The translations under genes and the position numbers were made by a program. Positions 45,976 through 54,687 of a stretch of 64,000 bases of DNA are shown one piece after another. Numbering within the stretch: position 1 is the stretch's first letter; every line of letters starts with the position of its first letter. Source of the stretch: Rhodococcus sp. Leaf247 (GTDB lineage Bacteria; Actinomycetota; Actinomycetes; Mycobacteriales; Mycobacteriaceae); assembly GCF_001426185.1 (NCBI RefSeq), contig NZ_LMRP01000002.1, forward strand, positions 62,157 through 126,156, read 5' to 3'. The notes beneath the pieces are model-generated. The model made no database searches. It was not told where the DNA came from and worked only from the letters and a program-made list of their open reading frames with translations.

Positions 45976-46922
45976 GCTCACCCGCACTGCCGACGGTCGT
46001 CGTCCTGACCACCGGCGGAACCATCGCCAGCCGCGTCGGCCCCGACGGTGTCAGCACAACGGGCCGTCACGCCCACGACGTCCTTGTGGATGCCGGACTC
46101 CGCGTCGGCGTCCGGGTCCGAGTCACCGACGTCCTGTGCGTCGACAGTGCCGCGATGTCGCTCCTCGACATGGACACCGTCCGCGGCGCCGTCACCGATG
46201 CGCTGCGTGACGACGCGGTGAGCGGTGTCGTCGTCCTGCACGGCACCGACTCCCTCGAGGAGACGGCGATGCTGATCGATCTCTCCCACACCGACGTTCG
46301 CCCCGTCGTGTTGACCGGCGCTCAGCGCACCGCGGATCACGTCGAGAGTGACGGCCCGCGCAACATCGAGTCAGCGCTCCGGGTGGCCGCCGATCCCGAG
46401 CGACGAGGGCACGGTGTGCTCGTCGCCTTCGGTCCGCACGTGCTGCGCGCCCGCGGGGTACGCAAGTCGCACACGACCGCACTCGACGCCTACTCCGGCA
46501 CGCCGGCGGTCGACCCGGTTCCGCGGGAGACGCTGCCGGACAGTCCGATCGACGGGATCCGGGTCGACGTGGTCGCGCTCTACCCGGGTGTCGACGGACT
46601 CGTCATCGACGCACTGCGATCCGCGCGCACCGACGGGATCGTCCTGCAGGCGATGGGCGCGGGCAACGCGAACGCCGCGGTCGTCGACGCGGTGCGCCGA
46701 TGCACCGACGCCGGCGTCCCGGTGATGCTGTCGACGCGGGTGCCGTCCGGCGGCGTCCTCACGACCTACGGCGGCGGCGGCGGGGGCGCCGACCTGGTGC
46801 GTGCCGGTGCGGTGTCCGCGGGCGACCTCAGTCCCGCCCAGGCACGAATCCTGCTGTGCGCGTTGCTGAGCAACCGCCTACCCGTCACAGCGGACCTGGC
46901 ATCGATCAGTACTGCTCGGTGA
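45972..46922 (+). CDS. ansA: L-asparaginase, type I/II family
   Basis: A 316-residue asparaginase hydrolysing asparagine to aspartate and ammonia. Catalytic elements are present: [10 protein letters not shown] (T17), [11 protein letters not shown] (T92-D93), LTGAQR and [16 protein letters not shown] with the conserved lysine. No signal peptide is seen, so the enzyme is cytosolic. It overlaps the permease gene by 4 nt and the convergent XRE-cupin gene by 17 nt. With ansP and aspA it completes import of asparagine and conversion to fumarate. Confidence 0.92.
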   Translation: MSSPALPTVVVLTTGGTIASRVGPDGVSTTGRHAHDVLVDAGLRVGVRVRVTDVLCVDSAAMSLLDMDTVRGAVTDALRDDAVSGVVVLHGTDSLEETAMLIDLSHTDVRPVVLTGAQRTADHVESDGPRNIESALRVAADPERRGHGVLVAFGPHVLRARGVRKSHTTALDAYSGTPAVDPVPRETLPDSPIDGIRVDVVALYPGVDGLVIDALRSARTDGIVLQAMGAGNANAAVVDAVRRCTDAGVPVMLSTRVPSGGVLTTYGGGGGGADLVRAGAVSAGDLSPAQARILLCALLSNRLPVTADLASISTAR

Positions 46923-47460
46923 CCATCACCGCAGTCGTCCCGTTCTCGAGCGCCTCGAACACGTGGGGCACGTCGCCGGGGTACGACAGGTAGTCCCCCG
47001 GTCCCAGTTCCTCGGTCGCGTCCACCGGCCCGCACACCGCCCGGCCGGACGAGACCACCACGTGTTCGATCACCCCGTGCATGTGCGGATCGGACAGCCG
47101 CGGCGTCCCCACCTCGGCCGTGAGCAGGTACAGGTCGCGGCGTGCGGTCGGTGGGCAGGACGACAGCAGTGTCGCGGTGTAGTCGGACGACTCCGCCGCG
47201 ATCGACGGACCCTCACCGCGTCGCACCAAGCGGACTTCCTGCCGCGGCGGTTCCACCAGGCGCGCGAAGGGCACGTTCAAGGTCACGCTCAGCGCCCACA
47301 GTGTTTCGACGCTGGGATTTCCCGTTCCCGACTCGAGCTGAGAGAGGGTCGACTTCGCGATACCCGCGCGTCGGGCCACCTCGGCGAGAGACAGTCCCGT
47401 TCGTCGACGCTCCCGCACGAGGGACGCGGCGATCGCGGCGATGGGTGCGCTGTCGGACAT
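46906..47460 (-). CDS. XRE-family regulator with C-terminal cupin domain
   Basis: A 184-residue repressor-type protein. Residues about 8-62 form an XRE helix-turn-helix (LVRERRRTGLSLAEVARRAGIAKSTLSQLESGTGNPSVETLWALS), and 100-182 form a cupin ligand-binding domain (HMHGVIEHVVVSSGRAVCGP, LGPGDYLSYPGDVPHVFEAL). Such HTH-cupin proteins often sense amino acids or related metabolites. It is divergent from azlCD with an 18-bp palindrome in the gap, so it most likely controls azlCD and itself. Its 3' end overlaps ansA by 17 nt, but control of the aspA operon is less likely. Confidence 0.9.
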   Translation of the reverse strand: MSDSAPIAAIAASLVRERRRTGLSLAEVARRAGIAKSTLSQLESGTGNPSVETLWALSVTLNVPFARLVEPPRQEVRLVRRGEGPSIAAESSDYTATLLSSCPPTARRDLYLLTAEVGTPRLSDPHMHGVIEHVVVSSGRAVCGPVDATEELGPGDYLSYPGDVPHVFEALENGTTAVMVTEQY

Positions 47461-47498
47461 GACTGCATGATGCCACAGTGTTCGTCACACACTGCGCT

Positions 47499-47516
47499 CG
47501 TTCGTCTTGACGAACG
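47499..47516. promoter_or_regulatory. 18-bp palindrome, candidate operator between XRE-cupin gene and azlC
   Basis: CGTTCGTC-TT-GACGAACG is a perfect 8-2-8 inverted repeat, 18 nt before the azlC ATG. A third half-site GTTCGTCA occurs at 47480-47487, on the regulator side. The layout fits an operator bound by the adjacent XRE-cupin protein. Confidence 0.6.
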
Positions 47517-47534
47517 GCCCCGCGACCGTTCACC

Positions 47535-48257
47535 ATGAGCACCATGCGTTCGATATGGCGAACACCTCTGTGGCTCACGCTCCGGGACGATCCCGACGTG
47601 GCGGTGCGGGACATCGCCGTGGTGTGCCTGGCCGACGCCCTGGTCGGTGCCTCGCTCGGGGCGATCGCCGTCGCGTCCGACCTGCCGTGGTGGCTCCCTT
47701 GCCTGCTGTCGATCGCGGTGTTCGCCGGAGCCTCACAGTTCGTCTTCGTCGGAGTACTGACCAGCGGGGGCAGCGTTCTGGCCGCAGTGTCGAGCGCACT
47801 CCTCATCAACGGCAGACTGCTTCCGCTCAGCTTCTCGGTGGCACCGCTGCTCGGTGACCGACCTGCCGCACGATTGCTCGGTGCCCATCTGGTCACCGAC
47901 GAGTCGGTCGCCTTCTCGATGGCCTCGACCACCAGTCGGGGCAGGACCCTCTCGTTCTGGTTCTGCGGCGCGTTCCTCTTCGTCGCATGGAATCTGGGCG
48001 TACTGGCCGGCGTGGGCCTCGGCGCCGGTGTGGAGAGCGCGGAGTCACTCGGACTCGACGCCGCCTTTCCTGCCATCCTCCTCGCCCTCGTGATGCCCTC
48101 CCTGCGCGATCGGGTGACGCGCATCGCCGCGGGCGTCGGCGCCGCCGTCGCCGTCGCCGCGGGCGTCGTGGTGCCCGCCGGTGTCTCCGTGGTGCTCGCC
48201 CTGATCGCCGTCATGCCGTTCGTGCTCAGATTCGGGCGCAGAAACGACGCCTCGTGA
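47535..48257 (+). CDS. azlC: AzlC-family branched-chain amino acid exporter subunit
   Basis: A 240-residue membrane protein of the AzlC family, the large subunit of a two-component exporter for branched-chain or other hydrophobic amino acids. About five to six helices are seen; GASLGAIAVASDLPWWLPCLLSIAVFAGASQFVFVGVLTSGG is the family core, followed by NGRLLPLSFSVAPLL and a VTDESVAFSM motif. The start overlaps the azlD gene at the 3' end (GTGA). It is divergent from the XRE-cupin regulator, which probably controls it. Confidence 0.88.
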   Translation: MSTMRSIWRTPLWLTLRDDPDVAVRDIAVVCLADALVGASLGAIAVASDLPWWLPCLLSIAVFAGASQFVFVGVLTSGGSVLAAVSSALLINGRLLPLSFSVAPLLGDRPAARLLGAHLVTDESVAFSMASTTSRGRTLSFWFCGAFLFVAWNLGVLAGVGLGAGVESAESLGLDAAFPAILLALVMPSLRDRVTRIAAGVGAAVAVAAGVVVPAGVSVVLALIAVMPFVLRFGRRNDAS

Positions 48258-48565
48258 GCACCGGGGCCATTCTCGCGGGCGTTGCCGCACTCGCCGTCGG
48301 AACGTTCGCGCTGCGCCTGATCGGAATCGCGCTACGCGGACGGCGTGAGCTGTCCGCGTCGGCCGAGAAGTCGATGACCACCGCGGTCGCCGTCGTCTTC
48401 GTCGCCCTCGTCGCCACCTCGACGTTCCCCCGCGACGCGGGCCTCGCACTACCCGTGGGCGTCCTCGTGGCCGCGTTCCTCGCCTGGCGCAGAGCACCTT
48501 TCGTGCTCGTGGTCGTCGCTGCAGCGGCAGTCACCGCGGGTCTGCGATGGCTCGGCGTCAGCTGA
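48254..48565 (+). CDS. azlD: AzlD-family exporter small subunit
   Basis: A 103-residue, four-helix membrane protein of the AzlD family, obligate partner of AzlC. It has the typical LRLIGIALRGRRELSASAEKSMTTAVAVVFVALVA segment and a basic loop WRRAP before the last helix. GTG at 48254 overlaps the azlC stop by 4 nt, so both subunits are co-translated. The gene ends 14 nt before the leaderless-type promoter of the leader peptide, so the next unit is transcribed separately. Confidence 0.85.
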   Translation: MSTGAILAGVAALAVGTFALRLIGIALRGRRELSASAEKSMTTAVAVVFVALVATSTFPRDAGLALPVGVLVAAFLAWRRAPFVLVVVAAAAVTAGLRWLGVS

Positions 48566-48579
48566 CCCGGGCACGGGCG

Positions 48580-48585
48580 TAGCAT
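48580..48585 (+). promoter_or_regulatory. Candidate -10 box TAGCAT for the leaderless leader peptide
   Basis: TANNNT hexamer followed by exactly 7 nt and the GTG at 48593, so transcription probably begins at the leader-peptide start codon itself. Confidence 0.55.
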
Positions 48586-48592
48586 CGTCCGA

Positions 48593-48661
48593 GTGCCTCT
48601 GCTCCTGACATCGCGTCGCTACGTCGACCTTCGCCTGCAGGCCAGCGCCATCTGTCGATAG
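48593..48661 (+). CDS. 22-aa leader peptide (RRYVDLRLQASAICR type) upstream of a DAACS symporter
   Basis: A 22-codon reading frame, GTG start and TAG stop, giving MPLLLTSRRYVDLRLQASAI followed by C-R. It matches the actinobacterial putative leader peptides of the form RR.HVDL.R.ASA.CR, which I recall lying upstream of sulfur-assimilation genes and thought to act as cysteine-responsive attenuators. A leaderless-type -10 box precedes it and the symporter ATG follows 91 nt after the stop. A 6-bp stem (48705-48726, CGGCCG arms) lies in the spacer. The Cys-Arg codons just before the stop are the likely sensing site. Too short for routine gene calling. Confidence 0.75.
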   Translation: MPLLLTSRRYVDLRLQASAICR

Positions 48662-48752
48662 ACCGTGTTCCTCCCCGGTCTCTTCGTCCACCGCGCACCC
48701 TTTTCGGCCGTTGTCGTCCTCGGCCGCCCCAGCATTCTCGGAAGGCTCCACC

Positions 48753-50114
48753 ATGTCCGCGCCCAGCGCTGCCCCCACCCGTCGACTGCCGCACTGGCTC
48801 ACGTCGTTCGGGCCTCAGATCGTCGCCGGGTTGATCCTCGGCGTCGTCATCGGCCTCATCGCTCGATCCATGCCCGACGCCGCCGACGGTAATCCCAACT
48901 GGCTCGTCGAAACCGTCTCGACCATCGGATCGAGCTACGTCAAACTGCTCACCGTCGCCGTGGTTCCCCTCGTGTTCACGGCCATCGTCAGCTCCATCGC
49001 CAATCTGCGCGCCGTGACCAACGCGGCTCGCCTGGCAGGCCAGACCCTGCTGTGGTTCGCCATCACCGCGTTCATCGCCGTGATCGTCGGCATCATCATC
49101 GGTCTTGTCGCGCAACCGGGTTCGCGGACCGGGGTATCTGCGGCATTGGAGGAGGCACCGTCGAGCACGGGTTCGTGGTGGTCGTTCCTCACCGGCCTCG
49201 TCCCGAACAATTTCCTGGCACTGGGCGCCCGGACCAGCGAGACCGAGGGCGCACTGAGCACCACACTGAACTTCAACATCCTGCAGCTGCTGGTCGTCGC
49301 GGCGGCCATCGGCATCGCCGCGTTGAAGGTCGGCAAGGCTGCCGAGCCGTTCCTGACCTTCAACGCCTCGCTGCTCGCGATCGTGCAGAAGGTGCTGTGG
49401 TGGATCATCCGGTTGGCCCCGATCGGTACGGCGGCGCTGATCGCCAACGCCGTCGCCACGTACGGCTGGGACGCGATCGGTTCGCTGGGCGTGTTCACGG
49501 TGTCGGTGTACGTCGGACTGGCAAGCGTGTTCTTCGTCGTCTACCCGATCATCGTTCGGGCGCACGGTCTCTCGATCCGCAACTTCTACTCCGGCGTGTG
49601 GCCCGCAACGCAGCTCGGCTTCGTCTCCCGCTCGTCCATCGGCACTCTGCCGCTGACCCAGCGCGTCACCGAGCGCAATCTCGGTGTGCCCCGCGAGTAC
49701 GCATCGTTCGCGGTGCCTCTGGGCGCCACCACCAAGATGGACGGCTGCGCCGCCATCTATCCCGCGATCGCCGCGATCTTCGTCGCGCAGTTCTACGGCG
49801 TGAACCTGACGCTCACCGACTACCTGCTGATCGTGGTCGTGTCCGTCGTCGGCTCCGCCGCGACGGCCGGAACCACCGGTGCCACCGTCATGCTCACCCT
49901 GACGCTGTCGACTCTGGGGCTGCCTCTCGCCGGCGTCGGCCTGCTGCTCGCCGTCGAGCCGATCGTCGACATGGGCCGCACCGCCGTCAACGTCACCGGC
50001 CAGGCGTTGATCCCGACCATCGTCGCCAAGCGCGAGGGCATCCTGGACCAGGAGCGATTCGACGCCCCGCGCAACGGCGACCCGTTCGTCGACGACGTGG
50101 AGCTCGCGCGCTAA
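48753..50114 (+). CDS. DAACS-family dicarboxylate/amino acid:cation symporter
   Basis: A 453-residue glutamate-transporter-homologue fold (DAACS), importing glutamate, C4-dicarboxylates or cystine with cations. Signatures are VKLLTVAVVPLVFTAIVSSI, SRSSIGTLPLT (HP1-like serine hairpin), LGATTKMDGCAAIYPAIAAIF and VVGSAATAGTTGATVM (HP2), and EPIVDMGRTAVNVTGQ in helix 8. The ATG at 48753 is preceded by GGAAGG; upstream in-frame codons run into the leader region. The family includes the cystine carrier TcyP. The leader peptide upstream suggests sulfur or cysteine control, hence possibly cystine uptake; that is inference. Stop overlaps the convergent 50111 gene. Confidence 0.87.
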   Translation: MSAPSAAPTRRLPHWLTSFGPQIVAGLILGVVIGLIARSMPDAADGNPNWLVETVSTIGSSYVKLLTVAVVPLVFTAIVSSIANLRAVTNAARLAGQTLLWFAITAFIAVIVGIIIGLVAQPGSRTGVSAALEEAPSSTGSWWSFLTGLVPNNFLALGARTSETEGALSTTLNFNILQLLVVAAAIGIAALKVGKAAEPFLTFNASLLAIVQKVLWWIIRLAPIGTAALIANAVATYGWDAIGSLGVFTVSVYVGLASVFFVVYPIIVRAHGLSIRNFYSGVWPATQLGFVSRSSIGTLPLTQRVTERNLGVPREYASFAVPLGATTKMDGCAAIYPAIAAIFVAQFYGVNLTLTDYLLIVVVSVVGSAATAGTTGATVMLTLTLSTLGLPLAGVGLLLAVEPIVDMGRTAVNVTGQALIPTIVAKREGILDQERFDAPRNGDPFVDDVELAR

Positions 50115-50560
50115 CTCACGAACAGCGGGCCGCGCACGAAGCCCACGATCAACACCAGTAGTCCGCCGATCTCGGTGGCCGCGAGCGCATACATGAACGC
50201 GTGCGTTCCCGGCACCGGGCGGACGAACTGGTTGTCGGTGTCGCGCAAGAGGCCGTGCACGACATAGCTGACGATCGCGGCGACGAAGAAGAACACGACG
50301 GCTCCCGACGCCACCATGTTGACCCACGTCGGCCACGCGCTGAAGTGCACCAACGGCACCATCACCAGGGTCGCGAACGAGTACATCAGCGCAGCGCGGT
50401 GAGCGATGTCGACGTACGGATGCGCCTGCCCGTTCTCGGACGTCGCCATCTGGCGGAACTTCCAGACGCCGAGGACCAACGCGGCCAGCAGGATCAGTGC
50501 CGACACCAGGATCAGCAGCGTCGTGTCCCAGTCGACCACGCGGTACGTACGGAGCGTCAC
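50111..50560 (-). CDS. Unknown four-helix membrane protein, 149 aa
   Basis: A small polytopic membrane protein I cannot assign. Four hydrophobic segments are seen: LLILVSALILLAALVLGVW, a second around ALMYSFATLVMVPLVHFSAW, MVASGAVVFFFVAAIVSYVV and ALAATEIGGLLVLIVGFV. HAHPYVDIAHR and FRQM-type charged loops separate them. GTG start at 50560; its stop codon overlaps that of the convergent DAACS gene. It is divergent from the alarmone synthetase-like gene with only 36 nt between starts. Confidence 0.62.
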   Translation of the reverse strand: MTLRTYRVVDWDTTLLILVSALILLAALVLGVWKFRQMATSENGQAHPYVDIAHRAALMYSFATLVMVPLVHFSAWPTWVNMVASGAVVFFFVAAIVSYVVHGLLRDTDNQFVRPVPGTHAFMYALAATEIGGLLVLIVGFVRGPLFVS

Positions 50561-50583
50561 GCAAGCATTCGATCATGGTGAGG

Positions 50584-50589
50584 CAGAAT
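50584..50589 (+). promoter_or_regulatory. Candidate -10-like CAGAAT (leaderless gene at 50597)
   Basis: CAGAAT, one base from TANNNT, ends 7 nt before the ATG at 50597; no ribosome site lies between. Confidence 0.35.
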
Positions 50590-50596
50590 CCCCACC

Positions 50597-51616
50597 ATGC
50601 GCAGCACGACATCCATGCACAGCTCCGTCGAGGAGTACCGCGCGCGGTGGGACCACTTCGTCGCGGCCACGGCTGCCCTGTCGTCGGCGGTGGAGAAGTT
50701 CGTGTCCGACGCCGACATCGATGTCGATGCCGTGGAAGCCCGGACCAAGTCGGTCGAGTCCGCTGCCGGAAAGTTCGCGCGGTTGCGTCCCGACGGTTCG
50801 CTCGAGTTCACCGATCCGCTGGTCGAGGTCACCGACCTCGTCGGGATCCGTGTCATCACGTACCTGACCTCGGACATCGACAGGGTGGTCGACGCGATCT
50901 CGGACAAGTTCGTGCTGCTCAAGACCATCGACAAGTCGTCCCTGGCGCAGGAGTCGGGGGTGTTCGGCTACGCGGGAAAGCATCTGATCATGAGCGCCGA
51001 CGGCGACCATGTTCCGGCCGGGTGCGAAGCCTTCGTGGGGCTCGGCTTCGAGGTACAGATCCGCACGGTGCTGCAGCACGCGTGGGCCGAGATCGAGCAC
51101 GACATCCGGTTCAAGAACTCACGCACGCAGGGCTCGCCCACGATCGATCGCGCGTTCACCCTCGCTGCCGGCCTCATCGAATTGGCGGATGCGCAGTTCG
51201 AACTGGCCGATCGTCATCACACCGAGAAGATCGCCGAGTTGCGTGCGGCCGATGCTGCACGCGGTATGGATCTCGAACTGACGGCCGAGCAACTCCGGTC
51301 GGTCGTCACCGACCTGCTTCCCGACTACACCCCCAGTAAGAGCGGACACTACGAGTGGTTGCTGACGCTGGTGAACGCCAACGGCATCACCACGGGTGCG
51401 GAACTCGAGGAGGCGCTGAACCCGTCTCGCGTCGAGTACGTCACGGCCGCCATGGACTACCAGTACCGACCGGGCCAGGTACGCATGGTCGACGATCTTC
51501 TGCTCGACCGTTTCGGAGAGGCACATATCGCTCGGACGTCGTCGCTCACCACCGAGCGTGACCGCCCGGGCAAACTGCGGTACCGCTTGAGCAAGCTGCA
51601 GGCCCAGTCCGGCTGA
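50597..51616 (+). CDS. RelA/SpoT-domain (small alarmone synthetase-like) protein
   Basis: A 339-residue protein with a RelA/SpoT nucleotidyltransferase domain at about 30-195. FEVQIRTVLQHAWAEIEHDIRFK is the diagnostic motif (E-x-Q-I-R-T plus AWAEIEHD), preceded by DLVGIRVITYL. No HD hydrolase, TGS or ACT domain is present, so it is a synthetase-only type making (p)ppGpp or a related pyrophosphorylated product. About 130 C-terminal residues form an additional helical region of unknown role. Its start is divergent from the 50560 membrane protein, with a -10-like CAGAAT 7 nt upstream. Whether it makes alarmones or is a toxin-type member is not clear. Confidence 0.82.
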   Translation: MRSTTSMHSSVEEYRARWDHFVAATAALSSAVEKFVSDADIDVDAVEARTKSVESAAGKFARLRPDGSLEFTDPLVEVTDLVGIRVITYLTSDIDRVVDAISDKFVLLKTIDKSSLAQESGVFGYAGKHLIMSADGDHVPAGCEAFVGLGFEVQIRTVLQHAWAEIEHDIRFKNSRTQGSPTIDRAFTLAAGLIELADAQFELADRHHTEKIAELRAADAARGMDLELTAEQLRSVVTDLLPDYTPSKSGHYEWLLTLVNANGITTGAELEEALNPSRVEYVTAAMDYQYRPGQVRMVDDLLLDRFGEAHIARTSSLTTERDRPGKLRYRLSKLQAQSG

Positions 51617-51648
51617 CGCGTGTCGCATCGCTCTGGTATCTCTACTGC

Positions 51649-53922
51649 GTGACGACGCCACCGAACGACGCTCTGTCCACCATCACCGTGCGCGGCGCTC
51701 GGGAGAACAATCTGCGCGACGTCGACATCGACCTTCCCAAGCGGCAGCTCATCGTCTTCGCCGGGGTCTCGGGGTCCGGCAAGAGTTCGCTGGTCTTCGA
51801 CACCATCGCCGCCGAAGCGCAGCGGCAGATCAATTCGACGTTCAGCGCGTTCGCCCAGACGTTCCTTCCGTCCTACGGGCGACCCGACGCGGACCTCATC
51901 GCCAATCTGTCGGCCGTCATCATCGTCGACCAGAAGCGCCTCTTCGGCAGCCCGCGCTCGACCGTCGGGACGATCACGGACATCGGCGACTGGCTGCGCA
52001 TGCTGTGGTCGCGTGGAGTGACCCCGTCCATCGGCTACGCGAACGCGTTCTCCTTCAACGACCCGGCGGGTATGTGCCCGGAGTGCGAGGGACTCGGTGA
52101 GGCGAAGGTCGTCGATCTCGACGAACTGGTGGACCAGTCGAAGTCGTTGCGAGAGGGACCGATCAAGCATCCCGACTTCCTTCCGGGTAAGTGGCCGTAT
52201 CGCCTCTACGCCGATTCGGGCCTGTTCGACCTCGACGTCCCGATCGAACAGTTCTCGCCGCGCGAGCGTCACCTGTTCTTCGATGCGGCTCCCGGCGAGG
52301 TCGAGATGAACAATCCCGATGCCGTCTTCAAGACGTACGAGGGGCTGCTCTCGCGGTTCCGACGCAGCTACCTCTCCAAGGATGCCGACGCCCTGAAAGG
52401 GAAGTCGAAGGAAGCGTACGACCGCATCGTCACACGCGGAGTGTGCCCGTCCTGCAACGGTACTCGACTCAACGAGGTCGTCCACAACGCGAAGCTCGAA
52501 GGCATCTCGATCCCCGACGCATTCGCCATGCAGGTGTCGGACCTCGCGGACGTCATGGACGGCTGGACTCTGGGGGACCTCGACGGCCCACGCCGGGAAG
52601 TGGTGACCCAGCTGCGTCGCCTCGTCGATCTGGGCCTGGGGTACCTGAGCCTCGACCGGGCGACTTCGACGCTGTCGGGCGGCGAGTCGCAACGCATCAA
52701 GATGGTGCGCCACCTCGGCGCGACTCTCAACGACATGCTCTACGTCTTCGACGAACCCACCACCGGTCTGCATCCGCGCGACGTCCACCGCCTGAACGAG
52801 ATGCTGATCGCACTGCGGGACAAAGGCAATACCGTGCTGGTGGTCGAACACGACTCGGAAGTGATGGCCATCGCCGACCGTATCGTCGAGATCGGCCCGG
52901 GCGCCGGTAAGCACGGCGGCACCGTCATCTTCGAGGGCACCTACGACCAACTCCGCGAGGCCGACACCCGCACCGGACGGGCGCTGCGGCGGGACGGCCG
53001 CAGCCTCCACTCGCCGCGGACGCCGTCGGGATGGATCACGATCTCGAACGCCGACAGCCACAACCTGAAGAACGTCTCGGTCGACATTCCGCTCGGTGTG
53101 CTCGTCGCGATCACCGGGGTTGCCGGATCCGGCAAGTCCAGCTTGATCCACGGGCACCTCCGAAATGCCCGCGCCGACGCCGTCGTCATCGACCAAGCAC
53201 CGATCCGCGGATCGAGGCGGTCGTCTCCCGCTACCTATACCGGCCTGCTCGACCCCATCCGCGCGCACTTCGCCAAGAAGACCGGGCAGCCCGCCGCGTT
53301 GTTCTCCCCCAACTCCGACGGCGCGTGCCCCGACTGTCAGGGCACCGGGATGATCTTCACCGATCTCGGCTTCACCGATCCGGTGTCCAGCACGTGCGAG
53401 ACCTGTCAGGGACGACGCTTCCGAAGCGGGGCCATCAAGCACACCGTCGACGGGGTGTCCATCGCGGACGTGTTCGACATGTCCGTCGACGAGGCTCAGG
53501 AGTTCTTCACGGTCAAGAAGGTGCGCGACGTACTGCGCCGGTGCAGTGATGTCGGTCTCGGTTACCTGTCCCTCGGCCAGAATCTGACGTCGCTCTCCGG
53601 CGGAGAACGTCAGCGGCTGAAGCTGGCCTCGGAACTGGTGGGCAATTCGCCCGTCCTCGTGCTGGACGAACCGACGACCGGACTGCACTCCTCGGACGTG
53701 GACAACCTGGTAGGACTGCTGTCCGGCATGGTCGACGAAGGTCGCTCCGTCATCGTGATCGAACACAACATGGATGTCGTGGCGGCCGCCGACTGGGTGA
53801 TCGACCTGGGACCGGACGGTGGTCACGACGGCGGCGAGGTGGTCTTCACGGGCACGGTGAACGACCTTGCGGAGACCGATACCCACACCGGAACCTACCT
53901 CGCACGAGCTCTGCAAACCTAA
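51649..53922 (+). CDS. UvrA-family ABC ATPase paralogue (short form)
   Basis: A 757-residue UvrA-like protein, about 200 residues shorter than canonical UvrA. Both ATPase halves are complete: Walker [11 protein letters not shown] and [11 protein letters not shown], signatures LSGGESQR and LSGGERQRL, Walker [14 protein letters not shown] and [12 protein letters not shown]. Zinc modules CPECEGLG...CPSCNGTR and CPDCQGTGM...CETCQGRR are present. The region between Walker A and the first zinc module is too short for a full UvrB-binding domain, matching UvrA2/drug-resistance paralogues that bind DNA or protect against intercalators. GTG start 51649, after a TATCTC hexamer. The main uvrA is expected elsewhere. 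Confidence 0.87.
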   Translation: MTTPPNDALSTITVRGARENNLRDVDIDLPKRQLIVFAGVSGSGKSSLVFDTIAAEAQRQINSTFSAFAQTFLPSYGRPDADLIANLSAVIIVDQKRLFGSPRSTVGTITDIGDWLRMLWSRGVTPSIGYANAFSFNDPAGMCPECEGLGEAKVVDLDELVDQSKSLREGPIKHPDFLPGKWPYRLYADSGLFDLDVPIEQFSPRERHLFFDAAPGEVEMNNPDAVFKTYEGLLSRFRRSYLSKDADALKGKSKEAYDRIVTRGVCPSCNGTRLNEVVHNAKLEGISIPDAFAMQVSDLADVMDGWTLGDLDGPRREVVTQLRRLVDLGLGYLSLDRATSTLSGGESQRIKMVRHLGATLNDMLYVFDEPTTGLHPRDVHRLNEMLIALRDKGNTVLVVEHDSEVMAIADRIVEIGPGAGKHGGTVIFEGTYDQLREADTRTGRALRRDGRSLHSPRTPSGWITISNADSHNLKNVSVDIPLGVLVAITGVAGSGKSSLIHGHLRNARADAVVIDQAPIRGSRRSSPATYTGLLDPIRAHFAKKTGQPAALFSPNSDGACPDCQGTGMIFTDLGFTDPVSSTCETCQGRRFRSGAIKHTVDGVSIADVFDMSVDEAQEFFTVKKVRDVLRRCSDVGLGYLSLGQNLTSLSGGERQRLKLASELVGNSPVLVLDEPTTGLHSSDVDNLVGLLSGMVDEGRSVIVIEHNMDVVAAADWVIDLGPDGGHDGGEVVFTGTVNDLAETDTHTGTYLARALQT

Positions 53923-53930
53923 AGGGACGG

Positions 53931-53936
53931 TAAAGT
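53931..53936 (+). promoter_or_regulatory. Candidate -10 box TAAAGT (leaderless DedA gene)
   Basis: TANNNT hexamer 6 nt before the ATG at 53943; no ribosome site is seen. Confidence 0.42.
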
Positions 53937-53942
53937 GACGCC

Positions 53943-54596
53943 ATGAGCGACATCGTCACTGCCGCCCCTGCCACGGAACTCGGCGGACTCGCCGGATGGG
54001 CCGTCGGCCTGATGGAGAGCATCGGCGGTCCGGGTGCCGGTCTCGCGGTCGCCGCTGAGAACTTCTTCCCACCGCTACCCAGTGAGATCATCCTGCCGCT
54101 CGCGGGCTTCACCGCGTCGCAAGGCGGGTTCAGTCTGTTCAGCGCGCTGTTCTGGACGACAGCGGGCTCGGTGATCGGCGCGATGGTGCTGTACTGGCTC
54201 GGGCTGAAACTGGGGCGCGATCGGATGTACGCGGCCGTGAACCGCATTCCCTTCGTCGACACCGACGACCTGGGCAAGGCGGAGCAATGGTTCGAGCGTC
54301 ACGGACGCTCGGCGGTGTTCTTCGGTCGCATGATCCCGGTCGTCAGATCCGGCATCTCTGTTCCGGCCGGCATCTCGCGGATGCCCGTGGCGCAGTTCCT
54401 GCTCTACACGACCCTGGGCAGCCTGCTCTGGAACTCGATCTTCGTGCTCGCCGGCTACTACCTCGGCGAGAACTGGCACTACGTGGAGCAGTACGCGTCG
54501 GTGTTCCAGTACATCGTCATCGGCATCGTCGTCGTACTGCTCGCGGTCTTCGTGACCAAGCGAGTGCGTCGACGACGGTCGTCCGACGTCAGCTAG
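53943..54596 (+). CDS. DedA-family membrane protein
   Basis: A 217-residue member of the DedA/VTT family, membrane proteins linked to undecaprenyl phosphate or phospholipid flipping. AENFFPPLPSEIILPLAGF, GSVIGAMVLYWLGLKLGRDR, WFERHGRSAVFFGRMIPVVRSGISVPAGISRMP are the family core, with the conserved Glu and Arg pairs. Four to five helices and a basic C-terminal tail. The leaderless-type -10 overlaps the end of the UvrA paralogue. A palindromic repeat follows 14 nt after the stop. Confidence 0.87.
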   Translation: MSDIVTAAPATELGGLAGWAVGLMESIGGPGAGLAVAAENFFPPLPSEIILPLAGFTASQGGFSLFSALFWTTAGSVIGAMVLYWLGLKLGRDRMYAAVNRIPFVDTDDLGKAEQWFERHGRSAVFFGRMIPVVRSGISVPAGISRMPVAQFLLYTTLGSLLWNSIFVLAGYYLGENWHYVEQYASVFQYIVIGIVVVLLAVFVTKRVRRRRSSDVS

Positions 54597-54609
54597 GCCC
54601 CTACCCCCG

Positions 54610-54673
54610 CCGCGAGTACGTCCATACCGTCGCTGTACGGCCCGTGCCGACGACACTATCGACGTACTCGCGG
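54610..54673. repeat. Palindromic repeat element, copy A
   Basis: CCGCGAGTACGTC (54610-54622) and GACGTACTCGCGG (54661-54673) form a perfect 13-bp inverted repeat around a 38-nt loop. The right arm and adjoining CGACGACACTAT share a 22-nt stretch with copy B at 55392-55465. It sits between the convergent ends of the DedA gene and the 68-residue gene, where a terminator is expected. Confidence 0.65.
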
Positions 54674-54687
54674 GGTGGGGAACGGTC

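Noticed and set aside
51457-53916. An 819-codon leftward open frame
   Set aside because: Antisense to the UvrA paralogue, whose Walker and zinc motifs are intact; the antisense product matches no family pattern.
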